Shown in pieces: positions 1-13,457 of a DNA stretch of 64,000 nucleotides. Both the position numbers and the translations under genes were made by a program. This stretch comes from Acidovorax sp. KKS102 (GTDB lineage: Bacteria; Pseudomonadota; Gammaproteobacteria; Burkholderiales; Burkholderiaceae_C). Under the pieces are notes generated by a model, which did not search any database, was not told the origin of the DNA, and saw nothing but the letters and a program-made list of their open reading frames with translations. How positions within the stretch are numbered: position 1 is the first letter of the stretch; every line of letters begins with the position of its first letter. Where the stretch lies: positions 1,984,001-2,048,000 of the forward strand of contig NC_018708.1 of NCBI RefSeq assembly GCF_000302535.1, given 5' to 3'.

Positions 1-1
1 T

Positions 2-877
2 TCGTTTGAAGACCTGCGGTGGCTGCTGACCCGTGGTGCACTCGAGGGGCTCAATGTTCGCCTTGATGTGCAATCTGCCCAGGGTGCAGGCCACCGTGAG
101 GTGGTTCTCGACATGTCCCGCATCGACAGCCGTGAGGCTGACGCCCAGCTGTTCCGCAAGGTCGGCATCCTGGGTCCCTGGACCCGCCCCGTGCTGGGCG
201 AGGTCATGGCGCAAAGCGCTGCCGAGCGCTCCGGCCTGCGCGCCGGCGATCTGGTGCTCAAGGTGGGCCAGACCGATGTTGTGGACGGCCAGCAGCTGCG
301 TGAGCTGATCCGGCAGTCGGTGCGTGGCAATGAGCCGGTGGCGCAGCCCTGGCGCGTGGAGCGCGGCGGTCAGGTGATCACGCTGGACGTGTTGCCTGAT
401 GCCGTGATCGAACCTGGCAACACGGTGGGGCGCATTGGTGCCTATGTAGGGGCTGCGCCGGAGTTCGTGACGGTGGACTACGGCTTGGTCGATGGCCTGT
501 GGGGCGGCGTGGTGAAGACCTGGGACGTGTCGTTGCTCACCTTGCGCATGATGGGGCGCATGGTGATCGGCGAGGCGTCGCTCAAGAACCTGAGTGGGCC
601 CTTGACCATCGCCGACTATGCAGGCCGCTCGGCCAGCATGGGGCTGACGCAATACCTCATTTTTCTGGCCCTGATCAGCGTGAGCCTGGGGGTGCTGAAC
701 CTGCTGCCGCTGCCTGTCTTGGACGGTGGGCACCTGATGTATTATCTTTGGGAGGGTGTCACGGGCAGGGGCGTGTCGGACGCATGGATGGAGCGGCTGC
801 AGCGTGGAGGCGTTGCAGTCCTGCTGGTCATGATGTCCATAGCCCTGTTCAACGATATCACCCGGCTCTTTGGCTAA
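2..877 (+). CDS. rseP: RIP metalloprotease RseP, C-terminal part (5' end outside window)
   Basis: Inner-membrane site-2 zinc protease that cleaves anti-sigma factor RseA in the sigma-E envelope stress response. The frame is open from base 2 to the TAA at 875-877, so about 291 residues of a protein usually near 450 aa are present. The N-terminal HExxH zinc site lies outside the window. Visible are a PDZ domain (around 'ERSGLRAGDLVLKVGQTDV'), the membrane segment 'YLIFLALISVSLGVLNLLPLP', the 'PVLDGGH' motif whose Asp is the third zinc ligand in this family, and a final hydrophobic helix. bamA follows 45 bp downstream, the usual order in this group. Confidence 0.93.
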   Translation, partial: SFEDLRWLLTRGALEGLNVRLDVQSAQGAGHREVVLDMSRIDSREADAQLFRKVGILGPWTRPVLGEVMAQSAAERSGLRAGDLVLKVGQTDVVDGQQLRELIRQSVRGNEPVAQPWRVERGGQVITLDVLPDAVIEPGNTVGRIGAYVGAAPEFVTVDYGLVDGLWGGVVKTWDVSLLTLRMMGRMVIGEASLKNLSGPLTIADYAGRSASMGLTQYLIFLALISVSLGVLNLLPLPVLDGGHLMYYLWEGVTGRGVSDAWMERLQRGGVAVLLVMMSIALFNDITRLFG

Positions 878-922
878 CACTTTTGCCGCGCTTGCCCTGC
901 AACTGCGGCTCCCGCTTCATTC

Positions 923-3220
923 ATGAAAAAACACATCAATCGCCTGGGCGTGCGTACTGCATCGGCCGTTGCAGCCATGATTTTTGTCGCCAATGCGGCA
1001 TGGGCTCTGGAGCCATTCAAGGTGCAGGACATTCGCGTGGAAGGCTTGCAGCGTGTGGAGCCCGGCACCGTGTTTGCATCCATGCCCCTGCGGGTCGGTG
1101 ACGACTACAACGACGAAAAAGGCGCTGCCGCAATCCGTGCGTTGTTCGGTCTGGGACTCTTCAAGGATGTGCGCCTGGAGGCCAGCGGCAATGTGCTGGT
1201 GGTGGTGGTTGAAGAGCGCCCCACCGTCGCTGATGTGGACTTTGCCGGTGCCCGCGAATTCGACAAAGATGCTCTCAAAAAGGCCATGCGTGAAGTGGGC
1301 CTGACGGAAGGCCGCCCGTATGACAAGGCGCTGACCGACCGCGCTGAACAAGAGCTCAAGCGCCAGTACATCAACAAGAGCCTGTATGGCGCCGAGGTGG
1401 TGACCACGGTGACGCCCATCGAGCGCAACCGGGTGAACCTGACCTTCACGATCACGGAAGGTGAGCCTGCACGCATCAAGGAAGTGCGCATTGTGGGCAA
1501 CAAGGCGTTCAGCGAATCCACGCTCAAGGGCCTGTTCGACCAGGACACGGGGGGCTGGCTGAGCTGGTACACCAAGTCTGATCGCTACTCGCGCACCAAG
1601 CTCAATGCCGACCTTGAAACCCTGCGCTCCTATTACCTGCAGCGAGGCTACCTGGAGTTCCGTGTGGACTCGACGCAGGTCGCCATCTCTCCGGACAAGC
1701 AGGACATCTCCATCACCGTCAATGTGACGGAAGGCGAGCGGTATGTGGTGTCGGGCGTCAAACTCGAAGGCAACTACCTGGACCGTGAGGACGAATTCAA
1801 GTCGCTGGTGACCATCCGCCCCGGCGAGCCCTACAACGCGGACCAGGTGACCGAAACCACCAAGGCCTTCTCCGAGTATTTCGCTCGGTTTGGTTTTGCA
1901 TTTGCCCGCGTGGAGGCTGTGCCCGAAATCGACCGCGAGAACAATCGCGTCAATTTTGTGCTGCAAGCCGAACCGGCACGCCGCGCTTATGTGCGCCGTA
2001 TCAACGTCAGTGGCAACAACCGCACGCGTGACGAAGTCATTCGCCGTGAGTTCCGCCAATACGAGGCCTCCTGGTACGACGGCGACAAGATCCGCCTGTC
2101 TCGCGACCGCGTGGACCGTCTGGGCTTCTTCACGGAAGTGAACGTGGAAACGCAGGAAGTGCCTGGCTCTCCCGACCAGGTCGATCTGGTGATCAACGTG
2201 GCTGAAAAGCCCACAGGTTCGCTGCAACTGGGTGTGGGCTTCTCCAGCGCCGAAAAGGCGTCGCTCTCGTTTGGTATCAAGCAGGAAAACATCTTTGGCT
2301 CGGGCAACTACCTGGGCATCGACGTCAACACCAGCAAGTACCGGCGCACTCTGGTCTTCAGCACCACCAACCCGTACTTCACGCCAGAAGGCATCTCGCG
2401 CACGCTCGATGTGTACTACCGCACTGACAAGCCTTACGAAGACCAAGGCGGCAACTACCAGCTGGTTACCACTGGGACCTCGGTGCGTTTTGGCGTGCCT
2501 TTCAGCGAGACCGACACGGTGTTCTTTGGCGGCGGGCTGGAGCAGACCCGCATCAAGCCCGGCACGAACATTCCGGCCACCTACCTGTTCTATGCCGACA
2601 AGTTTGGCTACAGCAGCACGTCGATTCCATTGACCGTGGGCTGGTCCCGCGACGATCGGGACAGCGCTCTGGCGCCCAACTCCGGCCGCTACCAGCGCCT
2701 CAATTCCGAATGGTCTGTGGCGGGCGATGCACGCTATGTGCGGGCCAACTACCAGTACCAACAGTACATCCCGCTCAACAAGCGCTTCACCATTGCCTTC
2801 AATGGCGAGGCCGGTTACGGCAAGGGCTTGAACGGCCGCCCATTCCCGGTGTTCAAGAACTTCTACTCCGGCGGTCTGGGCTCGGTGCGTGGTTTCGACC
2901 AGGGTACCCTCGGCCCGCGTGATGTGACCGGTGCTTCCTTGGGCGGCCCCAAGAAGATCACACTGAACACCGAGCTGATTGCTCCGTTCCCGGGTGCTGG
3001 CAATGACCGGACCCTGCGTGTGTTCACGTTCCTGGACGTGGGCAATGTGTACGGCGAAAACGACAAAGTTACCTTCAGTGACATGCGTGCATCCGTGGGC
3101 TTGGGTCTGAGCTGGATTTCGCCACTTGGCCCCTTGCGTTTGGCGTTTGCGCAGCCGGTGCGCAAGTTCGCCGGCGATAGAATCCAGAAACTGCAATTCC
3201 AGATTGGAACGTCTTTCTAA
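923..3220 (+). CDS. bamA: Outer membrane protein assembly factor BamA
   Basis: Core of the BAM complex, which folds beta-barrel proteins into the outer membrane. The 765-aa product has a signal peptide ending near 'NAAWA' (residue ~28). Five POTRA repeats follow; repeats 3, 4 and 5 begin near residues 183, 274 and 353 (e.g. 'RRINVSGNNRTRDEVIRREF'). A C-terminal barrel runs from about residue 433 and contains the conserved 'VRGF' loop-6 motif near residue 655. It ends in Phe, as expected for the outer-membrane insertion signal. Its TAA overlaps the skp ATG by one base (TAATG), so the two are translationally coupled, matching their joint work on barrel proteins. Confidence 0.98.
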   Translation: MKKHINRLGVRTASAVAAMIFVANAAWALEPFKVQDIRVEGLQRVEPGTVFASMPLRVGDDYNDEKGAAAIRALFGLGLFKDVRLEASGNVLVVVVEERPTVADVDFAGAREFDKDALKKAMREVGLTEGRPYDKALTDRAEQELKRQYINKSLYGAEVVTTVTPIERNRVNLTFTITEGEPARIKEVRIVGNKAFSESTLKGLFDQDTGGWLSWYTKSDRYSRTKLNADLETLRSYYLQRGYLEFRVDSTQVAISPDKQDISITVNVTEGERYVVSGVKLEGNYLDREDEFKSLVTIRPGEPYNADQVTETTKAFSEYFARFGFAFARVEAVPEIDRENNRVNFVLQAEPARRAYVRRINVSGNNRTRDEVIRREFRQYEASWYDGDKIRLSRDRVDRLGFFTEVNVETQEVPGSPDQVDLVINVAEKPTGSLQLGVGFSSAEKASLSFGIKQENIFGSGNYLGIDVNTSKYRRTLVFSTTNPYFTPEGISRTLDVYYRTDKPYEDQGGNYQLVTTGTSVRFGVPFSETDTVFFGGGLEQTRIKPGTNIPATYLFYADKFGYSSTSIPLTVGWSRDDRDSALAPNSGRYQRLNSEWSVAGDARYVRANYQYQQYIPLNKRFTIAFNGEAGYGKGLNGRPFPVFKNFYSGGLGSVRGFDQGTLGPRDVTGASLGGPKKITLNTELIAPFPGAGNDRTLRVFTFLDVGNVYGENDKVTFSDMRASVGLGLSWISPLGPLRLAFAQPVRKFAGDRIQKLQFQIGTSF

Positions 3221-3741
3221 TGAAATCCTTTTCTCGCCATCTCTCCGTGGCCTTGCTGCTGGGCGCCGTCGCCATCGCAGCCCCTGCACAAGCGCAAGAG
3301 TTCAAAGCCGGTTTCGTCAACACCGATCGCATCTTCCGGGAAGCCACCACAGCCAAGGCTGCGCAGGCCAAGCTGGAGCAGGAGTTCTCCCGCCGCGAGA
3401 AAGAACTGGTGGACATGGGCAATACCCTGAAGACCGCCAGCGACAAGTTTGAACGTGAAGCGCCCACCATGGCCGAGAGCCAGCGTACCGCGCGCCAACG
3501 CCAACTGGTGGATCAGGACCGCGACTTCCAGCGCAAGCGCCGTGAATTCCAGGAAGACCTGAGCGCCCGCAAGAACGAAGAGCTGTCGCAAGTGCTGGAG
3601 CGCGCCAACAAGGTGGTCAAGCAGGTGGCTGAGGCCGAGAAGTACGACGTGATCCTGCAAGAGGCCGTCTATATCAATCCCAAGCACGACATCACCGACA
3701 AGGTGATCAAGGCCCTGAATGCCGCTGCTGCAACCAAGTAA
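3220..3741 (+). CDS. skp: Periplasmic chaperone Skp/OmpH
   Basis: Periplasmic trimeric chaperone that holds unfolded outer-membrane proteins for BamA. It is 173 aa with a clear signal peptide (hydrophobic core 'VALLLGAVAIAAPAQA', cleavage after about residue 25). The mature start 'GFVNTDRIFRE' is typical of the OmpH family. A long charged helical stretch (roughly residues 45-125, rich in K/E/R/Q) would form the coiled-coil tentacles. The start codon shares one base with the bamA stop. lpxD follows after 24 bp. Confidence 0.95.
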   Translation: MKSFSRHLSVALLLGAVAIAAPAQAQEFKAGFVNTDRIFREATTAKAAQAKLEQEFSRREKELVDMGNTLKTASDKFEREAPTMAESQRTARQRQLVDQDRDFQRKRREFQEDLSARKNEELSQVLERANKVVKQVAEAEKYDVILQEAVYINPKHDITDKVIKALNAAAATK

Positions 3742-3765
3742 GCCGCTGCGCAGGACAGGTGGCGC

Positions 3766-4749
3766 GTGAGCAGCTTGCTTCTCGGGCACATCGTTGATGC
3801 GCTCGGTGGTTCGCTGGAAGGGGGAGCGCGGGAAACCGCCATCGCCCGCATCGCGCCACTGGAGGTTGCAGGCCCGGGAGACCTCAGTTTTCTGAGCAAC
3901 CCGCGCTACCAACAGCAACTGGCCGCCTCCCGGGCGGCCTGTGTCATTGTGGCGCCTGCCATGCGTGATGCCGCACTGGCGCGCGGCGCATGCATCGTGG
4001 CCGACAACCCGTATGTGTACTTTGCCCGCGCCACCCAGTTGTGGCGCCAGTGCAATGCGCCCGCGCGGCCATCGGGTGTTCACCCCAGTGCAGTGGTCGA
4101 TCCCACGGCGCAGGTGCACCCCTCGGCCACCATCGGCCCGCTGTGCGTGGTCGAGCGCGGTGCAAGCATCGGTGCGGACACTGTGCTCAAGTCCCGCGTC
4201 ACCGTGGGCGAGGACTGCCATGTCGGTGCGCGTTGCATCGTCCATGCGGGCGTGGTCATCGGGGCCGATGGTTTTGGTTTTGCGCCGGAGAGCGGGCGAT
4301 GGGTCAAGATCGAGCAACTCGGTGCCGTGCGCATCGGAGACGATGTCGAGATCGGGGCCAACACCTGCATTGACCGGGGTGCGCTGCAAGACACGGTGAT
4401 CGAAGACGGCGTGAAGCTCGACAACCTGATCCAGATCGGCCACAACGTGCGCATCGGCAAGCACTCGGCCATGGCCGGGTGCGCGGGTGTCGCGGGCAGT
4501 GCCACCATCGGGGCGCATTGCACCGTGGGCGGCGGCGCCATTGTGTTGGGGCACCTGGAACTGGCCGACAACGTGCACATCTCGGCCGCGACGGTGGTCA
4601 CCCGCTCTCTCACCCGGCCTGGCCAGTACACCGGCATGTTCCCCATCGACGACAATGCGCGCTGGGAAAAAAACGCTGCCACACTCAAACAATTGCACAG
4701 CCTGCGCGAGCGCATCAAGGCGCTGGAGCTGGCCCTCAAGGCAGCATGA
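3766..4749 (+). CDS. lpxD: UDP-3-O-acylglucosamine N-acyltransferase LpxD
   Basis: Third step of lipid A synthesis: adds a 3-hydroxyacyl chain from ACP to the 2-amino group of UDP-3-O-acyl-glucosamine, in the cytoplasm. The 327-aa product has an N-terminal uridine-binding domain ('[17 protein letters not shown]'), then left-handed beta-helix hexapeptide repeats from about residue 100 to 280. The catalytic His is in 'QIGHNVRIG' (His226). The start is a GTG, chosen because it gives the family N-terminus '[14 protein letters not shown]' and lies directly after skp; no ATG is available nearby. Confidence 0.97.
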   Translation: MSSLLLGHIVDALGGSLEGGARETAIARIAPLEVAGPGDLSFLSNPRYQQQLAASRAACVIVAPAMRDAALARGACIVADNPYVYFARATQLWRQCNAPARPSGVHPSAVVDPTAQVHPSATIGPLCVVERGASIGADTVLKSRVTVGEDCHVGARCIVHAGVVIGADGFGFAPESGRWVKIEQLGAVRIGDDVEIGANTCIDRGALQDTVIEDGVKLDNLIQIGHNVRIGKHSAMAGCAGVAGSATIGAHCTVGGGAIVLGHLELADNVHISAATVVTRSLTRPGQYTGMFPIDDNARWEKNAATLKQLHSLRERIKALELALKAA

Positions 4750-4765
4750 ACGGAAGAACAACTCG

Positions 4766-5206
4766 ATGATGGATATTCACGCAATTCTCAAACAACTGCC
4801 CCACCGCTACCCGTTTTTGCTGGTGGACAAGGTGATCGAGTTGGAGAGCAACACCCGCATCAAGGCCATCAAGAACGTCACGTTCAACGAGCCCTATTTC
4901 ATGGGGCATTTCCCCGGCCGTCCGGTGATGCCGGGTGTGTTGATCCTGGAGGCATTGGCCCAGGCCGCCGGTTTGCTGGCCTTTGACGCAATGGGCAAGG
5001 TGCCCGATGAGAACAACATCTACTACTTTGTCGGTATCGATGGCGCGCGTTTCAAGCGCCCCGTGGAGCCGGGCGACCAGCTGGTCCTGACCATCACCAT
5101 CGACCGCGTGCGCGGCGGCATCTGGAAGTTCAAGGGCGTGGCCAGCGTGGGCGAAGAGGTGGCTTGCGAGGCCGAACTCATGTGCACCATGCGCGCTGTG
5201 GGTTGA
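4766..5206 (+). CDS. fabZ: 3-hydroxyacyl-[ACP] dehydratase FabZ
   Basis: Hot-dog-fold dehydratase of fatty acid elongation, making trans-2-enoyl-ACP. It sits among lpx genes because it competes with LpxA for hydroxyacyl-ACP. 146 aa, full length. The start motif '[17 protein letters not shown]' and the catalytic pair His48 (in '[11 protein letters not shown]') and Glu62 (in '[11 protein letters not shown]') are present. Two ATGs are adjacent at 4766 and 4769; I used the first. The gene begins 16 bp after lpxD and ends 21 bp before lpxA. Confidence 0.97.
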   Translation: MMDIHAILKQLPHRYPFLLVDKVIELESNTRIKAIKNVTFNEPYFMGHFPGRPVMPGVLILEALAQAAGLLAFDAMGKVPDENNIYYFVGIDGARFKRPVEPGDQLVLTITIDRVRGGIWKFKGVASVGEEVACEAELMCTMRAVG

Positions 5207-5227
5207 CCGGTTCAGACCTGTTGGATC

Positions 5228-6016
5228 GTGAGCAATATCCACCCCACAGCCCTGGTTGCGGACGGTGCCCGCCTGGACCCTACGGTCACGGTGGGGCCAT
5301 ACACGGTCATTGGCGAACACGTGACCATTGGTGCGGGCACCACGGTCGGCGCGCACTGTGTGATCGATGGGCACACCACGATTGGTGCTGACAACCGCAT
5401 CTTCCAGTTCAATTCCATCGGCGCCATCCCGCAGGACAAGAAGTACGCGGGCGAGCCGACCGAACTGGTCATCGGCGACCGCAACACCATCCGCGAGTTC
5501 TGCACACTGAACCTGGGCGTGCCCCAGGCTGGTGGCATCACCACCGTGGGCCATGACAACTGGATCATGGCGTACACCCACATCGCCCACGATTGCCATG
5601 TGGGCAACCACACTACGCTGGCGAACAACACCACGCTGGCAGGGCATGTGCACCTGGGCGATTGGGTGACGGTGGGCGGGCTCACCGGCATTCACCAGTT
5701 CGTCAAGATTGGTGCCCATGCGATGGTGGGCTTTGCCAGCGCCGTGTCGCAGGACGTGCCACCTTTCATGCTGGTGGATGGCAACCCCTTGGCCGTGCGC
5801 GGCTACAACGTGGTGGGGCTGCGCCGGCGTGGCTTTTCGGCCGAGCGCATTGCGGCGGTCAAGCAGATGCACAAGCTGATCTATCGCCAGGGCCTCACGC
5901 TGGAGGCCGCGCGCGCAGCCATTGCAGAGCTGGCGCAGTCCGCGCCGCAGGCCAGCGACGACGCGGCGATGATGGAGCAGTTCCTGGCCGACGCCACGCG
6001 CGGCATTGCGCGCTGA
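5228..6016 (+). CDS. lpxA: UDP-N-acetylglucosamine O-acyltransferase LpxA
   Basis: First step of lipid A synthesis: transfers 3-hydroxyacyl from ACP to the 3-OH of UDP-GlcNAc. The 262-aa protein is the standard length. Hexapeptide repeats fill residues ~5-190, and the catalytic His is in 'HIAHDCHVG' (His121). A helical C-terminal domain follows. The start is GTG at 5228, giving '[18 protein letters not shown]', the usual LpxA N-terminus. Confidence 0.98.
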   Translation: MSNIHPTALVADGARLDPTVTVGPYTVIGEHVTIGAGTTVGAHCVIDGHTTIGADNRIFQFNSIGAIPQDKKYAGEPTELVIGDRNTIREFCTLNLGVPQAGGITTVGHDNWIMAYTHIAHDCHVGNHTTLANNTTLAGHVHLGDWVTVGGLTGIHQFVKIGAHAMVGFASAVSQDVPPFMLVDGNPLAVRGYNVVGLRRRGFSAERIAAVKQMHKLIYRQGLTLEAARAAIAELAQSAPQASDDAAMMEQFLADATRGIAR

Positions 6017-6026
6017 GGGCTGGGCG

Positions 6027-7190
6027 ATGGCAGATTCCCCCCGCGTCGCGATGGTGGCGGGCGAGACGTCGGGCGACTTGCTGGCGGGCTTGCTGATCGA
6101 CGGCATGCAGGCGCATTGGCCGGGGCTCCAATCCAGCGGCATTGGCGGGCCGCAGATGGCGCGCCGTGGCTTTGCTGCCTGGTGGCCCAGTGACAAACTG
6201 GCGGTACACGGCTACAGCATGGAGGTGCTGCGCCGGTTGCGGGAGTTGCTGCGCATCCGCAAGCAGCTGCGCGAACGCCTGCTCAAAGACCGCCCCGATG
6301 TATTCATCGGCGTGGATGCGCCGGATTTCAACCTGGGCCTGGAGGCCGATTTGCGCGCTGCGGGCATCAAGACCGTGCATTTCGTGTGTCCGTCCATCTG
6401 GGCCTGGCGTGCAGACCGCGTCGAAAAGATCCGCCGCAGCGCGGACCATGTGCTCTGCATCTTCCCGTTCGAGCCAGAGTTGCTCGCGCAGCACGGCATA
6501 GCCGCCACCTACGTGGGCCACCCTCTGGCGGGCGTGATTCCCATGGTGCCGGACCGTACGGCCGCGCGCGCTCAGCTGGGCCTGAGGGATGAAGACGAAG
6601 TTCTGGCCATCCTGCCGGGGAGCCGCTCTTCCGAGATCCAGTACATCGCGCGGCCCTTCTTTGAGGCTGCAGCGCTGGTGCTTAAAGCGCGACCAGCTAT
6701 TAAATTGATAGTGCCTGCGGTGCCTGCACTGCGTGACCGCATCGAGCAGGTGGCGCGCGCCTGTGGTCTGGGTGATGCCCTGCGGATCACCACAGGCCAG
6801 TCGCACACGGTGCTCGCGGCCTGTGACGCCACCTTGATCGCCAGCGGCACCGCGACGCTGGAGGCCGCGCTCTTCAAGCGGCCCATGGTCATCGGTTACC
6901 ACATGCACCCCCTGAGCTGGTGGCTCATGCGCCGCAAGCAACTGCAGCCCTGGGTGGGCCTGCCCAACATCTTGTGCCGCGAGTTTGTGGTGCCCGAGCT
7001 GATCCAGGACGCCGCGACGCCCCAGGCCCTCTGCGCAGCCACCTTGGACTGGCTGGATGCAAAGCGCCAAGATCCCCCCAAAATTGCGACCCTGGAGCAG
7101 CGCTTTACGGCGCTGCACGAGAGCCTGCTGCGCAACACTCCTCAACTGGCTGCCGATGCGATCCAGAAAATCCTCGCTCCCGCTGCCTGA
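6027..7190 (+). CDS. lpxB: Lipid-A-disaccharide synthase LpxB
   Basis: GT19 glycosyltransferase that condenses UDP-diacyl-GlcN with lipid X to form the lipid A disaccharide at the inner membrane. 387 aa from ATG 6027. The motif '[15 protein letters not shown]' at the N-terminus, '[11 protein letters not shown]' and 'LPGSRSSEI' are family signatures. An in-frame TTG at 6006 would add seven residues and overlap lpxA; the ATG gives the normal N-terminus. A copy of the AT-rich dispersed repeat (6671-6711) is translated inside the gene as '[11 protein letters not shown]'. The 3' end overlaps rnhB by 35 nt. Confidence 0.97.
   Translation: MADSPRVAMVAGETSGDLLAGLLIDGMQAHWPGLQSSGIGGPQMARRGFAAWWPSDKLAVHGYSMEVLRRLRELLRIRKQLRERLLKDRPDVFIGVDAPDFNLGLEADLRAAGIKTVHFVCPSIWAWRADRVEKIRRSADHVLCIFPFEPELLAQHGIAATYVGHPLAGVIPMVPDRTAARAQLGLRDEDEVLAILPGSRSSEIQYIARPFFEAAALVLKARPAIKLIVPAVPALRDRIEQVARACGLGDALRITTGQSHTVLAACDATLIASGTATLEAALFKRPMVIGYHMHPLSWWLMRRKQLQPWVGLPNILCREFVVPELIQDAATPQALCAATLDWLDAKRQDPPKIATLEQRFTALHESLLRNTPQLAADAIQKILAPAA
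6671..6711 (-). repeat. Dispersed AT-rich repeat, copy 1 (inside lpxB)
   Basis: Read on the minus strand the core is CTATCAATTTAATAGCT followed by a GCGC-containing flank. It matches 16 of 17 core bases of the copy at 57931. It is much more AT-rich than the surrounding coding DNA and is translated in frame. Confidence 0.6.
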
Positions 7191-7788
7191 GCAGGCCTGC
7201 CTGCCCTGGCATCCGCCCGGCCTCGTGGCTGGCGTGGACGAGGCCGGCCGTGGTCCCCTGGCCGGGCCCGTGGTGGCAGCGGCTGTGATCCTGGACGACC
7301 TGCACCCGATTGCAGGCTTGGCCGACTCCAAGAAGCTCACGGCCGCGCGGCGTGAAAAGCTTTACGACGAGATCCGCGCCAAGGCCCTGTGCTGCAGCAT
7401 TGCCGAGGCCAGTGTCGAAGAGATCGACCAGCTCAACATCCTGCAGGCCACGCTGCTGGCCATGCGCCGTGCCGTCATGGGGCTGCGGCTCAAACCGGCG
7501 ATGGTGCTGGTGGATGGCAACCGGCTGCCCGTGCTGGATGTTCCGGCGGAGGCCATCGTCAAGGGCGATGCGCTGGTGCCGGCCATCTCGGCAGCCTCCA
7601 TCCTTGCCAAGGTGCACCGCGACCGCTGGTGCGCGCAGGTGCATGATGAGTTTCCCCAGTACGGCTTTGCCGGCCACAAGGGATACGGCACGGCCGTGCA
7701 CATGGCGGCCTTGCGCGAGCACGGTGCCTGCATTCACCACCGGCGCTCGTTTGCGCCTGTGGCCCAGAACCTGCGCGCCGGATCCTGA
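7156..7788 (+). CDS. rnhB: Ribonuclease HII
   Basis: Cleaves RNA in RNA-DNA hybrids and at single embedded ribonucleotides. 210 aa. The motif '[16 protein letters not shown]' carries catalytic Asp28 and Glu29; 'LADSKKL', '[27 protein letters not shown]' and 'GHKGYGT' are also characteristic. The ATG at 7156 lies inside the end of lpxB (35-nt overlap), which is common for lpxB-rnhB. Longer in-frame starts would run deeper into lpxB and are unlikely. Confidence 0.95.
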   Translation: MRSRKSSLPLPEQACLPWHPPGLVAGVDEAGRGPLAGPVVAAAVILDDLHPIAGLADSKKLTAARREKLYDEIRAKALCCSIAEASVEEIDQLNILQATLLAMRRAVMGLRLKPAMVLVDGNRLPVLDVPAEAIVKGDALVPAISAASILAKVHRDRWCAQVHDEFPQYGFAGHKGYGTAVHMAALREHGACIHHRRSFAPVAQNLRAGS

Positions 7789-7808
7789 CCGGGCGCTGAA
7801 AATTTGCC

Positions 7809-8582
7809 ATGACCTCCTCGTCCGTCACCGCCATCCATTCCCGCGATAACGCTTTCGTCAAGGATTTGCGCCGTTTGGCCCAGGACACGACGGCGTACCG
7901 CAAGCAGGGCCGTGTCTGGCTCGAAGGAGACCATCTGTGCCGCGCCGCGCTGGCGCGGGGGCTGCGGGCATCGGTGGCGGTGTTTTCTGAGTCTTTTTGG
8001 ACGCAGGCGCAGGTGGAATATGCCCGGGCAGCTACAAAATTCATAGTTCTTGCGGATGCACTGTTTGCAGACGTGAGCGGGCTGGAGTCGCCCGCCGCGA
8101 TGGGCTTCATCCTGGACCTGCCCGCACCGGCATCACTCCGGCCCGATGCCGCCACCGTGGTGCTGGACAGGGTGCAGGACGCGGGCAATGTGGGCTCCAT
8201 CCTGCGCAGCGCCTCGGCGTTCGGGTTTCGCCAGGTGGCCGCCATCAAGGGCAGTGCCGCGCTGTGGTCGCCCAAGGTCTTGCGGGCTGGCATGGGGGCG
8301 CATTTCGCACTTGACCTGATCGAGGGGCTGGCGCTGGACGACCTCGCCGCCCTCCAGGTGCCGCTGCTGGTCACCAGCTCGCACGCGGGTGAATTCTTGC
8401 ACCGCGCTGCCTTGCCCTGGCCCTGCGCCTGGGTGATGGGCCACGAAGGGCAGGGCGTCAGCCCGGCCCTGGAAGATAGGGCTTCTTTGCGCATCCGCAT
8501 TGCCCAGCCCGGTGGCGAGGAGTCGCTCAATGTGGCGGCGGCTGCGGCCATTTGCCTGCACGCGAGCGGAGCAGGGCGCTGA
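7809..8582 (+). CDS. TrmH/SpoU-family RNA 2'-O-methyltransferase
   Basis: SPOUT-fold methyltransferase that uses SAM to methylate a ribose 2'-OH in rRNA or tRNA. The 257-aa protein has an N-terminal substrate-binding domain ('AIHSRDNAFVKDLRRLAQDTTAYRKQGRVWLEGDHLCRAA' region). The three SpoU motifs are present: 'DRVQDAGNVGSILRSASAFG', 'WVMGHEGQGVS' and 'SLNVAAAAAICL'. The exact RNA target cannot be read from sequence. It begins 20 bp after rnhB, probably the last gene of the operon. An AT-rich repeat copy (8028-8053) is translated as 'AATKFIVLADA'. Confidence 0.92.
   Translation: MTSSSVTAIHSRDNAFVKDLRRLAQDTTAYRKQGRVWLEGDHLCRAALARGLRASVAVFSESFWTQAQVEYARAATKFIVLADALFADVSGLESPAAMGFILDLPAPASLRPDAATVVLDRVQDAGNVGSILRSASAFGFRQVAAIKGSAALWSPKVLRAGMGAHFALDLIEGLALDDLAALQVPLLVTSSHAGEFLHRAALPWPCAWVMGHEGQGVSPALEDRASLRIRIAQPGGEESLNVAAAAAICLHASGAGR
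8028..8053 (-). repeat. Dispersed AT-rich repeat, copy 2 (inside the SpoU gene)
   Basis: The minus-strand core reads CTATGAATTTTGTAGCTGC, close to the lpxB copy. Both copies are translated, and both yield a similar K-[FL]-I-V peptide. Confidence 0.55.
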
Positions 8583-8677
8583 CGCTGTCTGCGCCCGCAT
8601 CGGTGCTGTGGGCGTCCAAGGCGAGCTTGGGGCTCGCAGGTCATAGACCCTGGTATCGGGGTTATGCAAGGCGTGCA

Positions 8678-8708
8678 TTGCGGAGGTGTCAGCGACGGAG
8701 GGTATAAT
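8678..8708 (+). promoter_or_regulatory. Probable sigma-70 promoter of carAB
   Basis: A perfect TATAAT at 8703-8708 is preceded by TTGCGG at 8678-8683 (19-bp spacer, longer than ideal). It lies in the 265-bp gap before carA. Transcription would start near 8715 and give a leader of about 130 nt ahead of the GTG start, long enough for pyrimidine or arginine control, but I see no clear regulator site. Confidence 0.6.
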
Positions 8709-8847
8709 CGGGAGCTTTTCTCGCAACAGCGTCGCCCGACCGCACCCAAAGCAACAACCCATCTGAGAGCAGCCATTGGCACCATCGCGCTTCGAGTGTG
8801 CGAGTGGTCTGCAGGCGCCGGGCGACCGTAACCATCCGGAGAACCCA

Positions 8848-10010
8848 GTGCTTTTGTCTCTCAAGGGAAACTTCCCGCCCGCCATCCTGGCGCTCGCAGA
8901 CGGCACGGTCTTTATCGGTAACTCGATCGGTGCCACCGGCACCACGGTCGGTGAAGTGGTGTTCAACACCGCCGTCACCGGCTACCAGGAAATCCTCACC
9001 GACCCCAGCTACTGCCAGCAGATCGTCACCCTGACGTATCCGCACATCGGCAATTACGGCGTCAATGCGGAAGACATCGAAGCCGACAAGGTCCATGCAG
9101 CAGGTCTGATCATCAAAGACCTGCCCCTTCTGGCCAGCAACTTCCGATCCACCGAAACGCTTTCGCAGTACCTCGTGCGCGAAAAGACGGTGGCCATTGC
9201 CAACATCGACACCCGCAAGCTCACCCGCCTGCTGCGTGACAAGGGTGCGCAGAACGGCGCCATCCTGGGCCTCGCAGCCGGTGAGGCTGTGACGCAGGCG
9301 CGCATCGACGAAGTCCTGGCCGCGGCCAAGGCTGCGCCCAGCATGAAGGGCCTGGACCTGGCCCAAGTGGTGACCACCCCTGCGACCTACACCTGGGACC
9401 AGACCGAGTGGAAGCTGGGCGACGGCTATGGCACACAGGCTGCGCCGCGCTTCCATGTGGTGGCGTACGACTTTGGCGTCAAGAAAAACATCCTGCGCAT
9501 GCTGGCCGAGCGTGGCTGCAAGCTCACCGTGGTGCCCGCCAAGACGCCTGCGGCGGACGTGCTGGCCATGAAGCCGGACGGCGTGTTCCTGTCCAACGGC
9601 CCTGGCGACCCAGAGCCCTGCGACTACGCCATCGAAGCCACCCGCCAGATCGTCGAAGCGGGCGTGCCCACCTTCGGCATCTGCCTGGGCCACCAGATCA
9701 TGGCCTTGGCCAGTGGCGCCAAGACATTCAAGATGGACAACAGCCACCACGGCGCCAACCACCCGGTGAAAGACCTGGACAACGGCCGCGTGAGCATCAC
9801 CAGCCAGAACCACGGGTTTGCCGTGGACATGGCCTCGCTGCCCGCCACACTGCGCCCCACGCACATCAGCCTGTTCGACGGCACGCTGCAAGGCCTTGAG
9901 CGCACCGACAAGCCTGCGTTCTGCTTCCAGGGCCACCCCGAGGCATCGCCCGGCCCGCACGACATCGCCTACCTGTTTGACCGCTTCACCGCGCTGATGG
10001 AGAAGAAATA

Positions 10011-10011
<1 letters not shown>
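8848..10011 (+). CDS. carA: Carbamoyl-phosphate synthase small (glutaminase) subunit
   Basis: Hydrolyses glutamine and passes ammonia to CarB for carbamoyl phosphate, which feeds arginine and pyrimidine synthesis. 387 aa from a GTG start at 8848. This start gives the family N-terminus '[19 protein letters not shown]' and has a GGAG about 7 nt upstream; an upstream ATG at 8776 lacks both. The class I amidotransferase triad is intact: Cys279 in 'GICLGHQ', and His and Glu in '[10 protein letters not shown]'. It overlaps carB by one base (TAATG). Confidence 0.97.
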
Positions 10012-13256
<3,245 letters not shown>

Positions 13257-13457
13257 CCGGGTTTTTGCGGTGGCTTTGGCCGCCGCAAACACGGCATAAT
13301 CGCCACTGAACCAACACCGCCGCGCGGCAACGTGCGGCGGTTTCCTTTTGTAGATGTGCCACGTGCACCCCCCAATGTTTTGTGGGGAGCAGCGTGGCGA
13401 AAGATCGGTGGAAGTGCCTTGCACTTTCACCGTTTTGACTTGTGGAGACTCAATCGC

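Noticed and set aside
917..3289. 790-codon open frame antisense to bamA
   Set aside because: GC-rich genes often leave long antisense frames. Its translation has no recognisable domain, while the plus strand encodes a complete BamA.
13266..13291. Hairpin between carB and greA considered as a terminator
   Set aside because: Good stem (TTGCGGTGGC with GCCGCCGCAA) but no T-run follows on either strand.
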